Shown here piece by piece: positions 16,938 through 25,815 of a stretch of DNA of 48,916 nt. The notes beneath the pieces are model-generated. The model did not search any database. It saw only the letters and a program-made list of their open reading frames with translations, and was not told where the DNA came from. The DNA comes from an uncultured Gammaproteobacteria bacterium (GTDB lineage Bacteria > Pseudomonadota > Gammaproteobacteria > GCA-001735895): the NCBI GenBank assembly GCA_947259485.1, contig CAMYLU010000024.1, forward strand, positions 1-48,916. Reading direction: 5' to 3'. Each line of letters begins with the position of its first letter. The first letter of the stretch is position 1. Made by a program: the position numbers and the translations under genes.

Positions 16938-17649
16938 CGACCGTTCCCAGGTAAGCATCGATCACCCGGTCGTTTTTTTGAATTTCTGCGGGCTTGCCAT
17001 AGGCAATTCTCTGGCCCTGGTCGAGCGCCAGGATATCGTCGGAGATCTCCATGATGATATTGATGTTATGTTCGATGGTGGCAATGGTGACGCCGGCGGC
17101 TTTCATTTTCAGAATCAGCTCGACGAGCCCCGGGATGGTCTTTTGATCGACGCCGCCGGTGACTTCATCCATCAGCAATAATTTTGGCTCGATCGCCATC
17201 GCCCGTGCCAGTTCGAGCCGCTTGCGCTGACCGGTCGATAATTCACGCGCGAAATGATGCCGCTTTTCGATCAGGTCGACGAAATCGATAATCTCCAGCG
17301 CCTTGTCCCTTGCGTTCTTGATATTGGATTCCTTCGCAAAAGAGCCAATCATGACGTTTTCGAGCAGGGTCAGATCGGCAAAGGGTTTGAGTTTTTGAAA
17401 GGTGCGCCCGATTCCAAGGTTACTGATCTTGTCGGGGCGCATTCCAAAGATGTTGTTATCGTTGAATACAATCATGCCGCTATCGGCCTTGGTATAACCC
17501 GTGATCAGGTCGAACAAGGTGGATTTACCCGCACCGTTAGGGCCGATAATGCCGAGGATTTCACCCGCGTTGATATCGAACGAAATATCACGATTGGCGT
17601 GGATTCCGCCAAACGATTTGCTCAGGTTCTCGACCGATAAAATTTTCAT
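16927..17649 (-). CDS. livG: Branched-chain amino-acid-type ABC transporter ATPase LivG
   Basis: The 240-residue ATPase has Walker [10 protein letters not shown], an ABC signature [16 protein letters not shown] in which T replaces the second residue of LSGGQ, and Walker [11 protein letters not shown]. The C-terminal tail has the DRVIDAYLG typical of LivG. Its start codon overlaps the livM stop in an ATGA junction, so translation is coupled. Confidence 0.92.
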   Translation of the reverse strand: MKILSVENLSKSFGGIHANRDISFDINAGEILGIIGPNGAGKSTLFDLITGYTKADSGMIVFNDNNIFGMRPDKISNLGIGRTFQKLKPFADLTLLENVMIGSFAKESNIKNARDKALEIIDFVDLIEKRHHFARELSTGQRKRLELARAMAIEPKLLLMDEVTGGVDQKTIPGLVELILKMKAAGVTIATIEHNINIIMEISDDILALDQGQRIAYGKPAEIQKNDRVIDAYLGTVDVA

Positions 17650-18659
17650 CGCTGTTTCTTGCGCTCGAGAATATGTTTCGGGAACAGGGAAATCAGGCCG
17701 GCCGGACGAAAGATGCAGATCAGCATCAGGATCAAGCCGTAAAAGATTAAATCGACCGCGCCACCGGTACCGCCGAGATAAATTCTCGAGTATTCCGAAA
17801 TCGGAATCAGGATGGCGACCCCGATCAACGGCCCCCAGATATTGCCGATGCCGCCGAGCACGGTCATCAACAACACCAGGATCGATATTTCGAGGTTAAA
17901 CATCCGGTCGGGGTCGACGATTAATATGTACTGCGCAAACAAACTCCCCATCGGCGCCATCACCATGGCCGAGATGGCATAAGCGATAATCTTGTATTTC
18001 GAAACATCGATACCGAGGCTCGACGCGGCCTGGTAGTCGTCTCTGACCGCCCGCAGCCGGAAACCGATTTTCGACAGGCTCAGGCGCCAGACAAAAAAGT
18101 AGCTGACGATGAAAAACGCGAGAAACACGTAATAGTAAGGCACCTTGCTGTCATGAAATTGAAGCGCGTACCAGGAGCTCTCTTCGGTCAGCGGTATCCA
18201 CAACCCGGAGGCAGCACCGACCCATTCCCAGCGCTGGAACACCAGTTGGAAACTGATGCCGATCAACAGCGTTGCAATCGCGAAATAGTGCCCACTCAAG
18301 CGCAGCATCGGGATGCCGATCAATACCGCGATCACGGCGGAAAAAAACATGCCGATAAAAATACCGATCCACGGTGTAACGCCATACTCCACGAACAAAA
18401 ACGAGCTGGTATAGGCACCGATTCCGAAAAACAGGCCGTGCCCGAGGCTAATCTGCCCCGACAGGCCGGCGATGACATTCCACGACTGGGCCATCACGGC
18501 ATACATGAAAATCATGATCATCAAATGCAAATAAAATGAGTTCGGGCCAAACAGTGGGAAAATAACCAGGAACAGCGCCAGGGCCGCGAGCAACAACATA
18601 ATCCGCCGGTTGGTGTGCCACACCGGTTCGAGCCTTGCCGTGTTGAGCGTGTTTTCCAT
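17646..18659 (-). CDS. livM: Branched-chain amino-acid-type ABC transporter permease LivM
   Basis: The start is the ATG at 18659 ([12 protein letters not shown]), which overlaps the livH stop as TGATG. The open frame runs on to 18803 but that part lies inside livH. The 337-residue protein has about nine to ten membrane helices and the LivM landmarks [19 protein letters not shown] and [15 protein letters not shown], the conserved EAA-like coupling loop. It forms the inner-membrane channel with LivH. Confidence 0.92.
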   Translation of the reverse strand: MENTLNTARLEPVWHTNRRIMLLLAALALFLVIFPLFGPNSFYLHLMIMIFMYAVMAQSWNVIAGLSGQISLGHGLFFGIGAYTSSFLFVEYGVTPWIGIFIGMFFSAVIAVLIGIPMLRLSGHYFAIATLLIGISFQLVFQRWEWVGAASGLWIPLTEESSWYALQFHDSKVPYYYVFLAFFIVSYFFVWRLSLSKIGFRLRAVRDDYQAASSLGIDVSKYKIIAYAISAMVMAPMGSLFAQYILIVDPDRMFNLEISILVLLMTVLGGIGNIWGPLIGVAILIPISEYSRIYLGGTGGAVDLIFYGLILMLICIFRPAGLISLFPKHILERKKQR

Positions 18660-19525
18660 CAGTACCTGCCGAATAATCCCTGCGGTTTGTAAATCACCAC
18701 CAGCAGGTAAATCGCAAACACGTATAAAAGTTTGAACGACGGGTCGATCAGCAGGCCGCCCAGCGATTCGACCAGGCCGATGATAATGCCGGCGTAAAGA
18801 CAACCAATAATGCTGCCGAAACCGCCGAGCGCGACCGCGACAAAGGCGAACAACGCGAAGTTAACGCCAACATCGGTAAAGATGAAAAAGTAATTGGTCA
18901 TCATGCCGCCGGCAACGCCGACGCAGCCGAGGCCAATGGCCCATCCAAGGGCAAACATTTTATCCGACGGGATGCCCAGGATTTCCGCAGCCTCGCGATC
19001 TTGTGCGGTTGCCTGCAGCGCTAAACCGGTTTCGGTTTTGGTAACGAACAGGTACAGCAAAACGAAGGCAAACAGGCAGACCACGCTGGCAAATAACTGC
19101 GGCTGCCCGATGAACACGCCCGCGGCCTCGATCCGGCCTTCCAGTAACGGGTTATCGACCGTTCTGAAATCCGGTGTCCACAGGAACTGCGCCAGGGCCC
19201 TGATAAAAATCGACAGGCCAAAGGTGGCGCAGATCTGGATCAGCATTTTGGCTTTCAGAATATAACGAATTAACAGGTAATGCGTCAGCACGCCGCATAA
19301 GGCCATCAGCAAAATGGTGATCGGAATTGAAACCAGGGGATCGAGTCCGAGCAAAGACCAAAGCCAGAAAGACGAGAACATCGACACCATCAAATGCTCG
19401 CCATGGGCAAAATTAACGATGTTCATGAGGCCAAAAATCAGGCTCAGGCCGGCGGCGATCAGGGCGTAAATCAACCCCGTCAGCAAACCGCTGACAATCG
19501 CCTGCAATATGATTTCAAACGTCAT
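18659..19525 (-). CDS. livH: Branched-chain amino-acid-type ABC transporter permease LivH
   Basis: The 288-residue permease starts LTGLIYALIAAGLSLIFGLM-like, followed by NIVNFAHGEHLM, the signature of LivH. The coupling loop ATAQDREAAEILGI is present. It is the first gene of the livHMGF operon, divergent from livK across 147 bp, so transporter and binding protein can be controlled from one intergenic region. Confidence 0.92.
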   Translation of the reverse strand: MTFEIILQAIVSGLLTGLIYALIAAGLSLIFGLMNIVNFAHGEHLMVSMFSSFWLWSLLGLDPLVSIPITILLMALCGVLTHYLLIRYILKAKMLIQICATFGLSIFIRALAQFLWTPDFRTVDNPLLEGRIEAAGVFIGQPQLFASVVCLFAFVLLYLFVTKTETGLALQATAQDREAAEILGIPSDKMFALGWAIGLGCVGVAGGMMTNYFFIFTDVGVNFALFAFVAVALGGFGSIIGCLYAGIIIGLVESLGGLLIDPSFKLLYVFAIYLLVVIYKPQGLFGRY

Positions 19526-19672
19526 TTAATCCAAAGGTATTTTCTTTTAACAGGTCATTGCCACTCTTATTTGCATCGCCATCGGGTGAATCATTGAATT
19601 TATAACGGCTGTGTTATTATGTGCAGCGGACATAAAAGACCAATCAGCAGGATAACCCAAAGGGAGCCTAAA

Positions 19673-20920
19673 ATGAAAAAGATAATACTTTCGACACTCC
19701 TGATGCTGACTTATGCATCAGCAATCAACGCCACTGACGATGTCAAAATCGGTGTGCTCTATCCGCTCACCGGGCCCGTGGCCCAGGTCGGCAAAGATGC
19801 CGTGGCCGCGGTTGAAACTGCAATCGACATCATCAATAACAGCCATAACATCGACATGCCGTTAGCCAGTGAAAAAGGGCTGTCGGGGCTTGGCGGTGCA
19901 AAAATTTCAATCGTGGTTGGCGATCACGGCGGCAAACCCGAAATCGGTGTCGGCGAAACCGAGAAGATGATCAATTCCGACAAGGTCCACGCCATGTTCG
20001 GTGCCTATTATTCATCGGTCACCGGTGCCGCCAGCCAGGTTTCGGAGCGGGCCAGAATACCCTGGGTAAACGGTGAGTCGACGTCTCCCAAGCTCACAAC
20101 CCGGGGCTTTAAGTATTTCTTCCGGGTAACGCCACACGACGGCGAATTCACCCAGTTGATGTTCGAGTTTATAAACGACTTCAACAGTAAAAATACAGAC
20201 AAGTTAAAGACGATCGGAATCATTCATGAAGACACGCTGTGGGGTTCCGACAGTGGTGGTACGCAAAACAAGATGGCCGGCGAGCAAGGTTTTGAAGTGA
20301 TTGAAAAAATAAGCTACAAGGCGAAGACCACGACGCTGAGCTCGGAAGTACAAAGACTCAAGGCGAAAAACGCCGACGTGTTAATGCCTTCCTCGTATAC
20401 CTCGGACGCGCTGCTGTTTCTCAATACCGCCAAGGAGCTGGACTACAACCCGCCTTTGTTGGTGGCACAAAACGCGGGTTACACGGATCCCAAGTTTCTG
20501 GAAACGATGGGCAGTAAAGCCGAGGGCATTATTACCCGGTCTCCGTTTAACACCGACCTCGCCGAAACCATTCCGTTAATCGGCAAAGTGAACGCCTTGT
20601 TTAAAACCCATTCCGGTGGCAGAGACTTGTCGGATGTTCCAGCCCGGGCATTTACCGGGTTCATGGCATTGGCCAATGCCATCAATAACGCCGGGTCGAC
20701 GGATCCCAAGAAGATTCAAAAAGCGTTACAAAACCTGGATATGTCCGCGGAATCCCTGATCGTGCCTTACCGCGGCATCAAGTTCGGCAAAGACGGACAA
20801 AACACCAAGACCCGGGGGATATTGATGCAGGTACAAAACGGCAAATACTGCACGGTTTACCCGTTTGAACTGGCGGCCTGCAAACTGCAGTACCCGATGC
20901 CAACCTGGGCGCAAAAGTAA
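19673..20920 (+). CDS. livK: Periplasmic substrate-binding protein of a Liv-type ABC transporter
   Basis: The ATG at 19673 has GGGAG upstream and opens a signal peptide (MKKIILSTLLMLTYASAINA). The 415-residue product has the two-lobe Leu/Ile/Val-binding fold: KIGVLYPLTGPVAQVG, then HAMFGAYYSSVTGAASQVSE. At over 400 residues it is longer than E. coli LivK, as in many family members that bind amides, urea or aromatic acids. The ligand is therefore uncertain and the gene symbol is by family only. Confidence 0.85.
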   Translation: MKKIILSTLLMLTYASAINATDDVKIGVLYPLTGPVAQVGKDAVAAVETAIDIINNSHNIDMPLASEKGLSGLGGAKISIVVGDHGGKPEIGVGETEKMINSDKVHAMFGAYYSSVTGAASQVSERARIPWVNGESTSPKLTTRGFKYFFRVTPHDGEFTQLMFEFINDFNSKNTDKLKTIGIIHEDTLWGSDSGGTQNKMAGEQGFEVIEKISYKAKTTTLSSEVQRLKAKNADVLMPSSYTSDALLFLNTAKELDYNPPLLVAQNAGYTDPKFLETMGSKAEGIITRSPFNTDLAETIPLIGKVNALFKTHSGGRDLSDVPARAFTGFMALANAINNAGSTDPKKIQKALQNLDMSAESLIVPYRGIKFGKDGQNTKTRGILMQVQNGKYCTVYPFELAACKLQYPMPTWAQK

Positions 20921-20945
20921 CGATGACATCTATTTGATAGTCAAT

Positions 20946-21010
20946 GAATTATGGTGGCAGTTAACTTATCTGCCTGGATGCACCAATTAAGTAAACTGTC
21001 ACCATAATTC
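20946..21010. repeat. Dyad element of the GTGACAGTTAACT family, copy 2
   Basis: The left arm (20946-20968, starting GAATTATGGTGGCAGTT) and right arm (20988-21010, ending GTCACCATAATTC) pair over 23 bp with two mismatches. The right end CTGTCACCATAATTC is identical to copy 1 at 9524-9538. It lies between livK and a convergent gene. Confidence 0.85.
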
Positions 21011-21026
21011 AAATCAGGGAATGACT

Positions 21027-22076
21027 CTAATTGCAGTATTTATAATCCTTTGCCAGACAAATGCGTGCAAATCGCTGTGCATTAAGTACATCTTCGGGTG
21101 TCATTCTCTTTTCAACGACATCGAGATTTAAACCTGCATCTATATGTCCTTTTGATGCTGCAATATTCCACCACATATGCGCACTGACATAATCTTCATG
21201 CGATTTATACAGGGAACCGAGATTATATTGTGCTTCGGAAAATCCTTGATTGGCCGCTTGTCTGTACCATTTGATAGCGGCCAGGTGGTCCTGGGTTACA
21301 CCGCTGCCTTTGCGGTGAATTGAGCCCAGGTTGTTCTGTGCCGGCGCATATCCCTTATCAGCTGCTAATCGGTACCACTTGATGGCGGTGCTGTAATCCT
21401 GTTTGACATTAAAACCATTGTCGTACATCAAACCCATTTTAAACTGAGATTCGGCGTCTCCCTGTTTGGCGATAAGGCTGAACTGGGCCGGGGCATATCC
21501 CTGTTCAGCGGCCTGATTAAAAAAACCGAATGCAAGCTTGTAGTCCTGGTTAATGCCCTTTCCTTCGTAATACATCAAACCCAGCATGAACTGCGCTTGA
21601 TCACTGCCCTGATCAGCTGCAAGTTTCAACCACTTGAAAGCGGTTTTGTAATCCTGTTTAAATTTAATTCCTTCGTAATAGGCGACACCCAGAAGACTCT
21701 GTGCAGCAACAATTCCATTGCTGGCCGCAGCTTCATACCATTTGTGGGCAGCTTCGAGGTCCTGGGGGATCCCTAGTCCTTTTTCATAACTATTCCCAAC
21801 ATTGAATTGAGCCCTGGCAACCCCCTGGTTAGCTGCCATCTCCAACCACTTGAATGCCGCTTTGTAGTCCCGGGTACCACCTTTCCCGTGAAAATACATT
21901 AAACCCAGAAGGTACTGAGCACGACTATTTCCCTCGTTAGCCGATAGCTCCCACTCCTTCGCTGCAGTTGCGAAGTCCCCGGATTGGTATGCGCTTGCAC
22001 CTTTATTAAAGTCTGCAAAAGCCAGGGTGCTTTGCTGGAGGAAAACCATGCACGTTATTAAGATGAGCTTTTTCAC
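21027..22076 (-). CDS. Exported Sel1-repeat (TPR-like) protein
   Basis: I prefer the GTG at 22076, which opens a clean signal peptide (VKKLILITCMVFLQQSTLAFA); an ATG at 22127 would add 17 residues before it. The mature part is an array of about eight Sel1 repeats of 36 residues, pattern AAxxGxxxAQxxLGxxYxxGxGxxxDxxxAxxW. One junction, GYAPAQFSLIAKQGDAESQF, joins two half-repeats, consistent with loss of about two thirds of a unit. Sel1 arrays are protein-interaction scaffolds; the partner is unknown. Confidence 0.85.
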   Translation of the reverse strand: MKKLILITCMVFLQQSTLAFADFNKGASAYQSGDFATAAKEWELSANEGNSRAQYLLGLMYFHGKGGTRDYKAAFKWLEMAANQGVARAQFNVGNSYEKGLGIPQDLEAAHKWYEAAASNGIVAAQSLLGVAYYEGIKFKQDYKTAFKWLKLAADQGSDQAQFMLGLMYYEGKGINQDYKLAFGFFNQAAEQGYAPAQFSLIAKQGDAESQFKMGLMYDNGFNVKQDYSTAIKWYRLAADKGYAPAQNNLGSIHRKGSGVTQDHLAAIKWYRQAANQGFSEAQYNLGSLYKSHEDYVSAHMWWNIAASKGHIDAGLNLDVVEKRMTPEDVLNAQRFARICLAKDYKYCN

Positions 22077-22140
22077 CCGGCCATCATGCCAAACCGTCAA
22101 ATGCTTTGAAAGCCGGGCTTTCCGCAACTATATGCATTTG

Positions 22141-22165
22141 AGATGACAGTTAACTTAATTGCAAG
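22141..22165 (+). repeat. Half-copy of the GTGACAGTTAACT dyad
   Basis: GATGACAGTTAACTTAATTG matches the left arm of the elements at 9484 and 20946, but no right arm follows. It sits in the gap between the Sel1 gene and the AlgH-like gene. Confidence 0.55.
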
Positions 22166-22202
22166 GATGGCACAACGGTTCAGAGTGGTTACAATCCAAA
22201 GC

Positions 22203-22904
22203 ATGCAGCGAGTTCGAATTCTGATGGTAATCTGTGTTGCCCTGGGGGTTGCCCTGGCGGGCGAATCTGTTGCCGGTGGGCCGCTTGCTCCCGTCTCGGT
22301 TGATCCCACCTTACCCGGTACGCGTGCCGGAGATCCGGGCCCCGGCATGTTTCTGGTGGCCAGTCGGACGCTTTACGACCCGCATTTCGGAGAATCCGTT
22401 GTTTACCTGATAGAGCACGGTGAGGATGGCACGCTGGGTCTGATCGTGAACCGATCAAGCGATATCAGCCTGTCGGAAGCGGTACCCGACATCGAAGACA
22501 AGCAGGCAACCGCGCATAGGCTGTACTACGGTGGGCCGGTCGGACAGTCGATGCTCTTTATGCTGATACGCAGCGAATCGCCGACCGAGGGAATGGCACA
22601 TGTAGCCAATGACGTTTATATCAGCACTGATCGACGGGTACTCGACGAGGCCCTTGCGACCAGGAAACCCAGGGGCGAGCTGCATTTCTATATCGGGCAT
22701 TCCGGATGGGGGTCCGGTCAGCTCGACTTCGAGATCTCCCAAGGTAGCTGGCATGTCGTGGCAGCCGACACGGACGCAATCTTCTCCGACGAAACCAATT
22801 CGCTGTGGAACCGGCTGATCGAGCAGTTGGAGCCGATGGGCATTGAAGTGAATAACCGACCCTCCCTGCCAACCCTGGTGCTCCGCACACAACCACTGCA
22901 ATAG
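22203..22904 (+). CDS. AlgH/YqgE (UPF0301)-family protein with a signal peptide
   Basis: The core (about residues 45-230) is UPF0301: GMFLVASRTLYDPHFGESVV, then LGLIVNRSS, YYGGPV and FYIGHSGWGSGQLDFEI. Usual members are cytoplasmic, about 187 residues, and start directly at the GxFLIAxP segment. Here 45 extra residues come first, including a hydrophobic stretch (MQRVRILMVICVALGVALAG) that reads as a signal peptide or anchor. I start at the ATG at 22203; upstream in-frame ATGs at 22143 and 22167 have no good ribosome site and the first overlaps a repeat. The family's function is not established. Confidence 0.82.
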   Translation: MQRVRILMVICVALGVALAGESVAGGPLAPVSVDPTLPGTRAGDPGPGMFLVASRTLYDPHFGESVVYLIEHGEDGTLGLIVNRSSDISLSEAVPDIEDKQATAHRLYYGGPVGQSMLFMLIRSESPTEGMAHVANDVYISTDRRVLDEALATRKPRGELHFYIGHSGWGSGQLDFEISQGSWHVVAADTDAIFSDETNSLWNRLIEQLEPMGIEVNNRPSLPTLVLRTQPLQ

Positions 22905-22955
22905 GGGACAGACCAGGTTTTACAATAAACCCATAGACGTGGCCTGTCTCCTTTT
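22904..22955 (+). terminator. Probable terminator of the AlgH-like gene
   Basis: GGGGACAGACCA (22904-22915) pairs with TGGCCTGTCTCC (22940-22951), with one mismatch and one G-U pair. An inner GGTTT/AAACC hairpin lies in the loop and TTTT follows. It begins at the last base of the stop codon. The left arm belongs to the GGGGACAG motif group. Confidence 0.65.
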
Positions 22956-23154
22956 ACAAAAGATTCCAACACCTATGCCAATAACACGCTTTTGTCAGGC
23001 GTCCCATGCGACACTTTCTGAGTGCCACCTTACTGAATCAATCAAAAAAATAGAAATAATTCCTTTTTAATTCAATGATTTGTGAACCAGGCAAATTAAA
23101 TCGGCCGACAGGCAATATAAAATAAAGAAATGTTTGAAAACCTCTTGAGGGTTT

Positions 23155-23481
23155 ATGGCTAGTGCGATATTAAAAATGACTCCAAATGCAGACGGCAACT
23201 GTTGGGATAAGCTGGTAATGGTTGTTAACGGTTCCGACACCGTTATTCCGTTTATTCGTTTCAAAGATCGTTATGATGCGGTGAATGTGTATAACCAGAC
23301 TATGGTTGCACACAAGATAGGACACACTGGTGGTCTCGATGTTGAAATTAATGGGATAATCCACAGGTTTACCTATGACGTGTGGCAAGCCGTTGGTGGA
23401 ACACTTGATAAGTGGCACGACGAATACGAGCAATACGTTTCTCAAGCCGAAATGCTAGATCAAACAGAAAGCCAATTTTAG
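23155..23481 (+). CDS. Hypothetical 108-residue protein
   Basis: I do not recognise this protein. It is soluble and mixed alpha/beta, without signal peptide or membrane helix, and has a C-terminal helix rich in Trp, Asp and Glu (VWQAVGGTLDKWHDEYEQY). GAGG lies upstream of the ATG and AATATAAAAT about 30 bp upstream could be a -10. Codon use looks like real coding sequence. It stands alone between an AlgH-like gene and sodB. Confidence 0.6.
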   Translation: MASAILKMTPNADGNCWDKLVMVVNGSDTVIPFIRFKDRYDAVNVYNQTMVAHKIGHTGGLDVEINGIIHRFTYDVWQAVGGTLDKWHDEYEQYVSQAEMLDQTESQF

Positions 23482-23627
23482 TAGCCACCCCTAAGAATAA
23501 TAAGGGACAGATAACATTTTATCTAAACGCATCTAATACATGTACTTACCAGGAATAAGAGTGTCGCATCCTAAGCCCGGCACCAGGATCGCCTTCGGCA
23601 CCGGGCTGGCACAATTGAAAAATTACT

Positions 23628-24215
23628 TTACTGGTCGCCGTGATTGCGCGCGACGAAATCCCAGTTAACGAGCTTCCAAAACGCCTCGAGATACTGGGGC
23701 CGGACGTTGCGATAGTCGATGTAGTAGGCGTGTTCCCATACGTCACAGGTGAGTAAAGGCTGAAGGCCATCGATCATCGGATTGTGCGCGTCATCGGTGT
23801 TGACGATCTGTAGCGCACCTTCGGGAGTTTTGACCAGCCAGGTCCACCCCGAACCGAACTTACCCAACGCCGAGGCGGTGAATTTTTCCCTGAAAACAGC
23901 GAAGTCGTCGAAGAACTCCATAATCGCGCTGCCGAGAGCACCCCTTGGTTCACCCCCGCCCTTGGGACTCAGGCAGTTCCAGTAAAAGCTATGATTCCAG
24001 ACCTGCGCGGCGTTGTTGAAAATCGCACCGCTCGAGTTTTTGACAATATACTCGAGCTGCGCGTCTTCGAATTCGGTACCCGCAATCAGTCCGTTGAGCT
24101 TTTCCACGTAGGCAGCATGATGCTTGCCGTAATGGTACTCGATTGTCTCGGCCGAGATGTGTGGCTCAAGCGCATCCGGTGCGTACGTGAGTTCGGGGAG
24201 TTTAATTTGAGTCAT
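23628..24215 (-). CDS. sodB: Iron superoxide dismutase
   Basis: The start at 24215 has GAGGAA upstream and gives a 195-residue protein; a longer frame to 24272 is not supported. Metal ligands are His28, His76 (WNHSFYW), Asp159 and His163 ([11 protein letters not shown]). The [21 protein letters not shown]-type segment marks the Fe-type rather than Mn-type enzyme. It removes superoxide in the cytoplasm. The HPF-like gene lies 53 bp upstream on the same strand, so a shared transcript is possible. Confidence 0.95.
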   Translation of the reverse strand: MTQIKLPELTYAPDALEPHISAETIEYHYGKHHAAYVEKLNGLIAGTEFEDAQLEYIVKNSSGAIFNNAAQVWNHSFYWNCLSPKGGGEPRGALGSAIMEFFDDFAVFREKFTASALGKFGSGWTWLVKTPEGALQIVNTDDAHNPMIDGLQPLLTCDVWEHAYYIDYRNVRPQYLEAFWKLVNWDFVARNHGDQ

Positions 24216-24268
24216 GTGTGTTTCCTCGTGTTGAAAGTTGGGTTTATCTTGCACAGGTTGTTCTTTAT

Positions 24269-24691
24269 TCAATAAAGCAGTCGTACATGTCTGTTCCTGT
24301 TCGCGGAATAATTGGTCGGTTCAGGTGGCCGCACTGGTTCAGAATGACCGTACGAACTTCTTTGGGCGACAAACTCCCGATTCGCCTGACGCTGTTCGCG
24401 CTGCAGCCTTCGTGACACCGTCCAGCCGGCACCATCGACCGCCCGGTGGATCGCAACCTGGAGATCCGTATCCATGATTTCCACCAGGATTTTTTGGCCA
24501 CTGGCGAGGATTCCTTGCACCTGGCACCTTTTGTCTTTGCCGTCGCGCGGCTCGTTGACCCAGGCGAGATTAACGCGCACCGCCCTGATACTATCCCTGT
24601 GGATACCGAGAACAAATGCGATTCTGCGCTCGATGCGCTCCTGCAAGTCTTTGGTAGCCGTCATGCCGTCACACTGAATTTCGATCTTCAT
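24269..24691 (-). CDS. HPF/RaiA (S30AE)-family ribosome hibernation-like protein
   Basis: The 140-residue protein resembles the ribosome-binding domain of HPF/Yfi[21 protein letters not shown], a central [21 protein letters not shown] strand region, then [22 protein letters not shown]. The C-terminal 30 residues are polar and divergent. Such proteins bind the 30S A/P-site region and silence ribosomes in stress. AGGAG precedes the ATG. It is divergent from nhaR, and the intergenic region holds a 28-bp dyad 22 bp upstream of an AAGATT -10 box for this gene. Confidence 0.78.
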   Translation of the reverse strand: MKIEIQCDGMTATKDLQERIERRIAFVLGIHRDSIRAVRVNLAWVNEPRDGKDKRCQVQGILASGQKILVEIMDTDLQVAIHRAVDGAGWTVSRRLQREQRQANREFVAQRSSYGHSEPVRPPEPTNYSANRNRHVRLLY

Positions 24692-24731
24692 CTTTTTACT
24701 CCTACCTATTTATTGCTGGTTGTTAATTTCC

Positions 24732-24787
24732 AATCTTGGGATGGTTGTTTAAAATTAAATTCGAATTATTTAAAATAATAATTCGTT
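24732..24787 (-). promoter_or_regulatory. TTCGAAT-N14-ATTCG dyad with -10 box, copy 1
   Basis: TTCGAAT (24760-24766) and ATTCG(TT) (24781-24787) form a 28-bp dyad. Reading toward the HPF-like gene, a -10-like AAGATT preceded by CCC lies 22 bp beyond it (24737-24732). The right edge is 18 bp from the nhaR start on the other strand. The same architecture recurs at 28731 and 31200. Confidence 0.65.
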
Positions 24788-24805
24788 TTTTTCGATTATT
24801 TAATA

Positions 24806-25696
24806 ATGATCAACTTCAAACACCTGCACTACTTCTGGGTCGTGGCCAAGCAAGGCGGTGTCGCCCGCGCCAGCGAAGTCCTGCATTTGACCCCGCAGAC
24901 AATCAGCGGCCAGATCAACCTGCTCGAGGAAAACCTGGGCCAGCCCTTGTTAAGGCGCAGCGGGCGCAATCTCGAATTGACGGAAACCGGCCGCCTCGCC
25001 CTGAGTTACGCCGACGAAATATTTTCGCTGGGTTCAGAACTCGAGGAAAGCCTGCGCAACGAGCCCGCGGACCGACCGCTTCTGTTCAAGGCGGGCGTTG
25101 CCGAAGTGGTACCCAAGACTATTGCCTACCGGCTGCTGGCGCCGGCGCTGGAAATGCCAGAACCTATGCGCATACAGTGCCGCGAGAACAGCCTCGAAAA
25201 CCTGTTAGCCGAACTCGCCTTGCATCGCCTCGACGTAGTCATCGCCGACGGTCCGATTCCACCCGGTATCGACGTGCGCGGATTCAATCACTCGCTGGGC
25301 GAATGCGGCATCGCATTCTTTGGCAAACCGGAATTGACCCGTGACCTCACTGGAGATTTTCCCCAATGCCTCGCCGGCGCGCCGCTGCTGATTCCAAGCG
25401 GTATCAACCGCGTGCACGATCGCCTGATTCAATGGCTGGAAAGCATGCGCGTGTATCCCCGTATCGTCGGCGAATTCGACGACAGCGCATTGATGAAGGT
25501 TTTCGGCCAGGCCGGCAGCGGTTTGTTCATTGCACCAACCGCGATCGCGGAAGAGGTTGAGAGCCACTACGGCGTCGAACAGGTTGGCCAGACCGACGCT
25601 GTGCGCGAGCAGTTTTACGCGATCTCGGTAGAGCGGCGCATCACACACCCGGCTGTGGCAGCGATCACCGAAGCGGCACGGCGCTGGTTAAAATAG
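24806..25696 (+). CDS. nhaR: LysR-family activator NhaR
   Basis: The 296-residue protein matches NhaR: NFKHLHYFWVVAKQGGVARA, then LHLTPQTISGQI in the winged helix-turn-helix, and a C-terminal FGQAGSGLFIAPTAIAEEV segment. NhaR senses Na+ and activates nhaA in E. coli. Here nhaA is about 20 kb away, so the usual nhaA-nhaR pairing is broken within this window. The dyad in its own promoter region makes autoregulation or cross-regulation plausible, but who binds that dyad is not shown. Confidence 0.9.
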   Translation: MINFKHLHYFWVVAKQGGVARASEVLHLTPQTISGQINLLEENLGQPLLRRSGRNLELTETGRLALSYADEIFSLGSELEESLRNEPADRPLLFKAGVAEVVPKTIAYRLLAPALEMPEPMRIQCRENSLENLLAELALHRLDVVIADGPIPPGIDVRGFNHSLGECGIAFFGKPELTRDLTGDFPQCLAGAPLLIPSGINRVHDRLIQWLESMRVYPRIVGEFDDSALMKVFGQAGSGLFIAPTAIAEEVESHYGVEQVGQTDAVREQFYAISVERRITHPAVAAITEAARRWLK

Positions 25697-25815
25697 GTTT
25701 TATCTCTGCAATTCGATTGAAGCAATCCAGGCGGTAGATCGAGTCCGACTGCTTGTTCGTCTGTACTGAAATTGCGCCGATTGAGACAGCTCAAAAGACA
25801 GTGCACAATGCTGTC

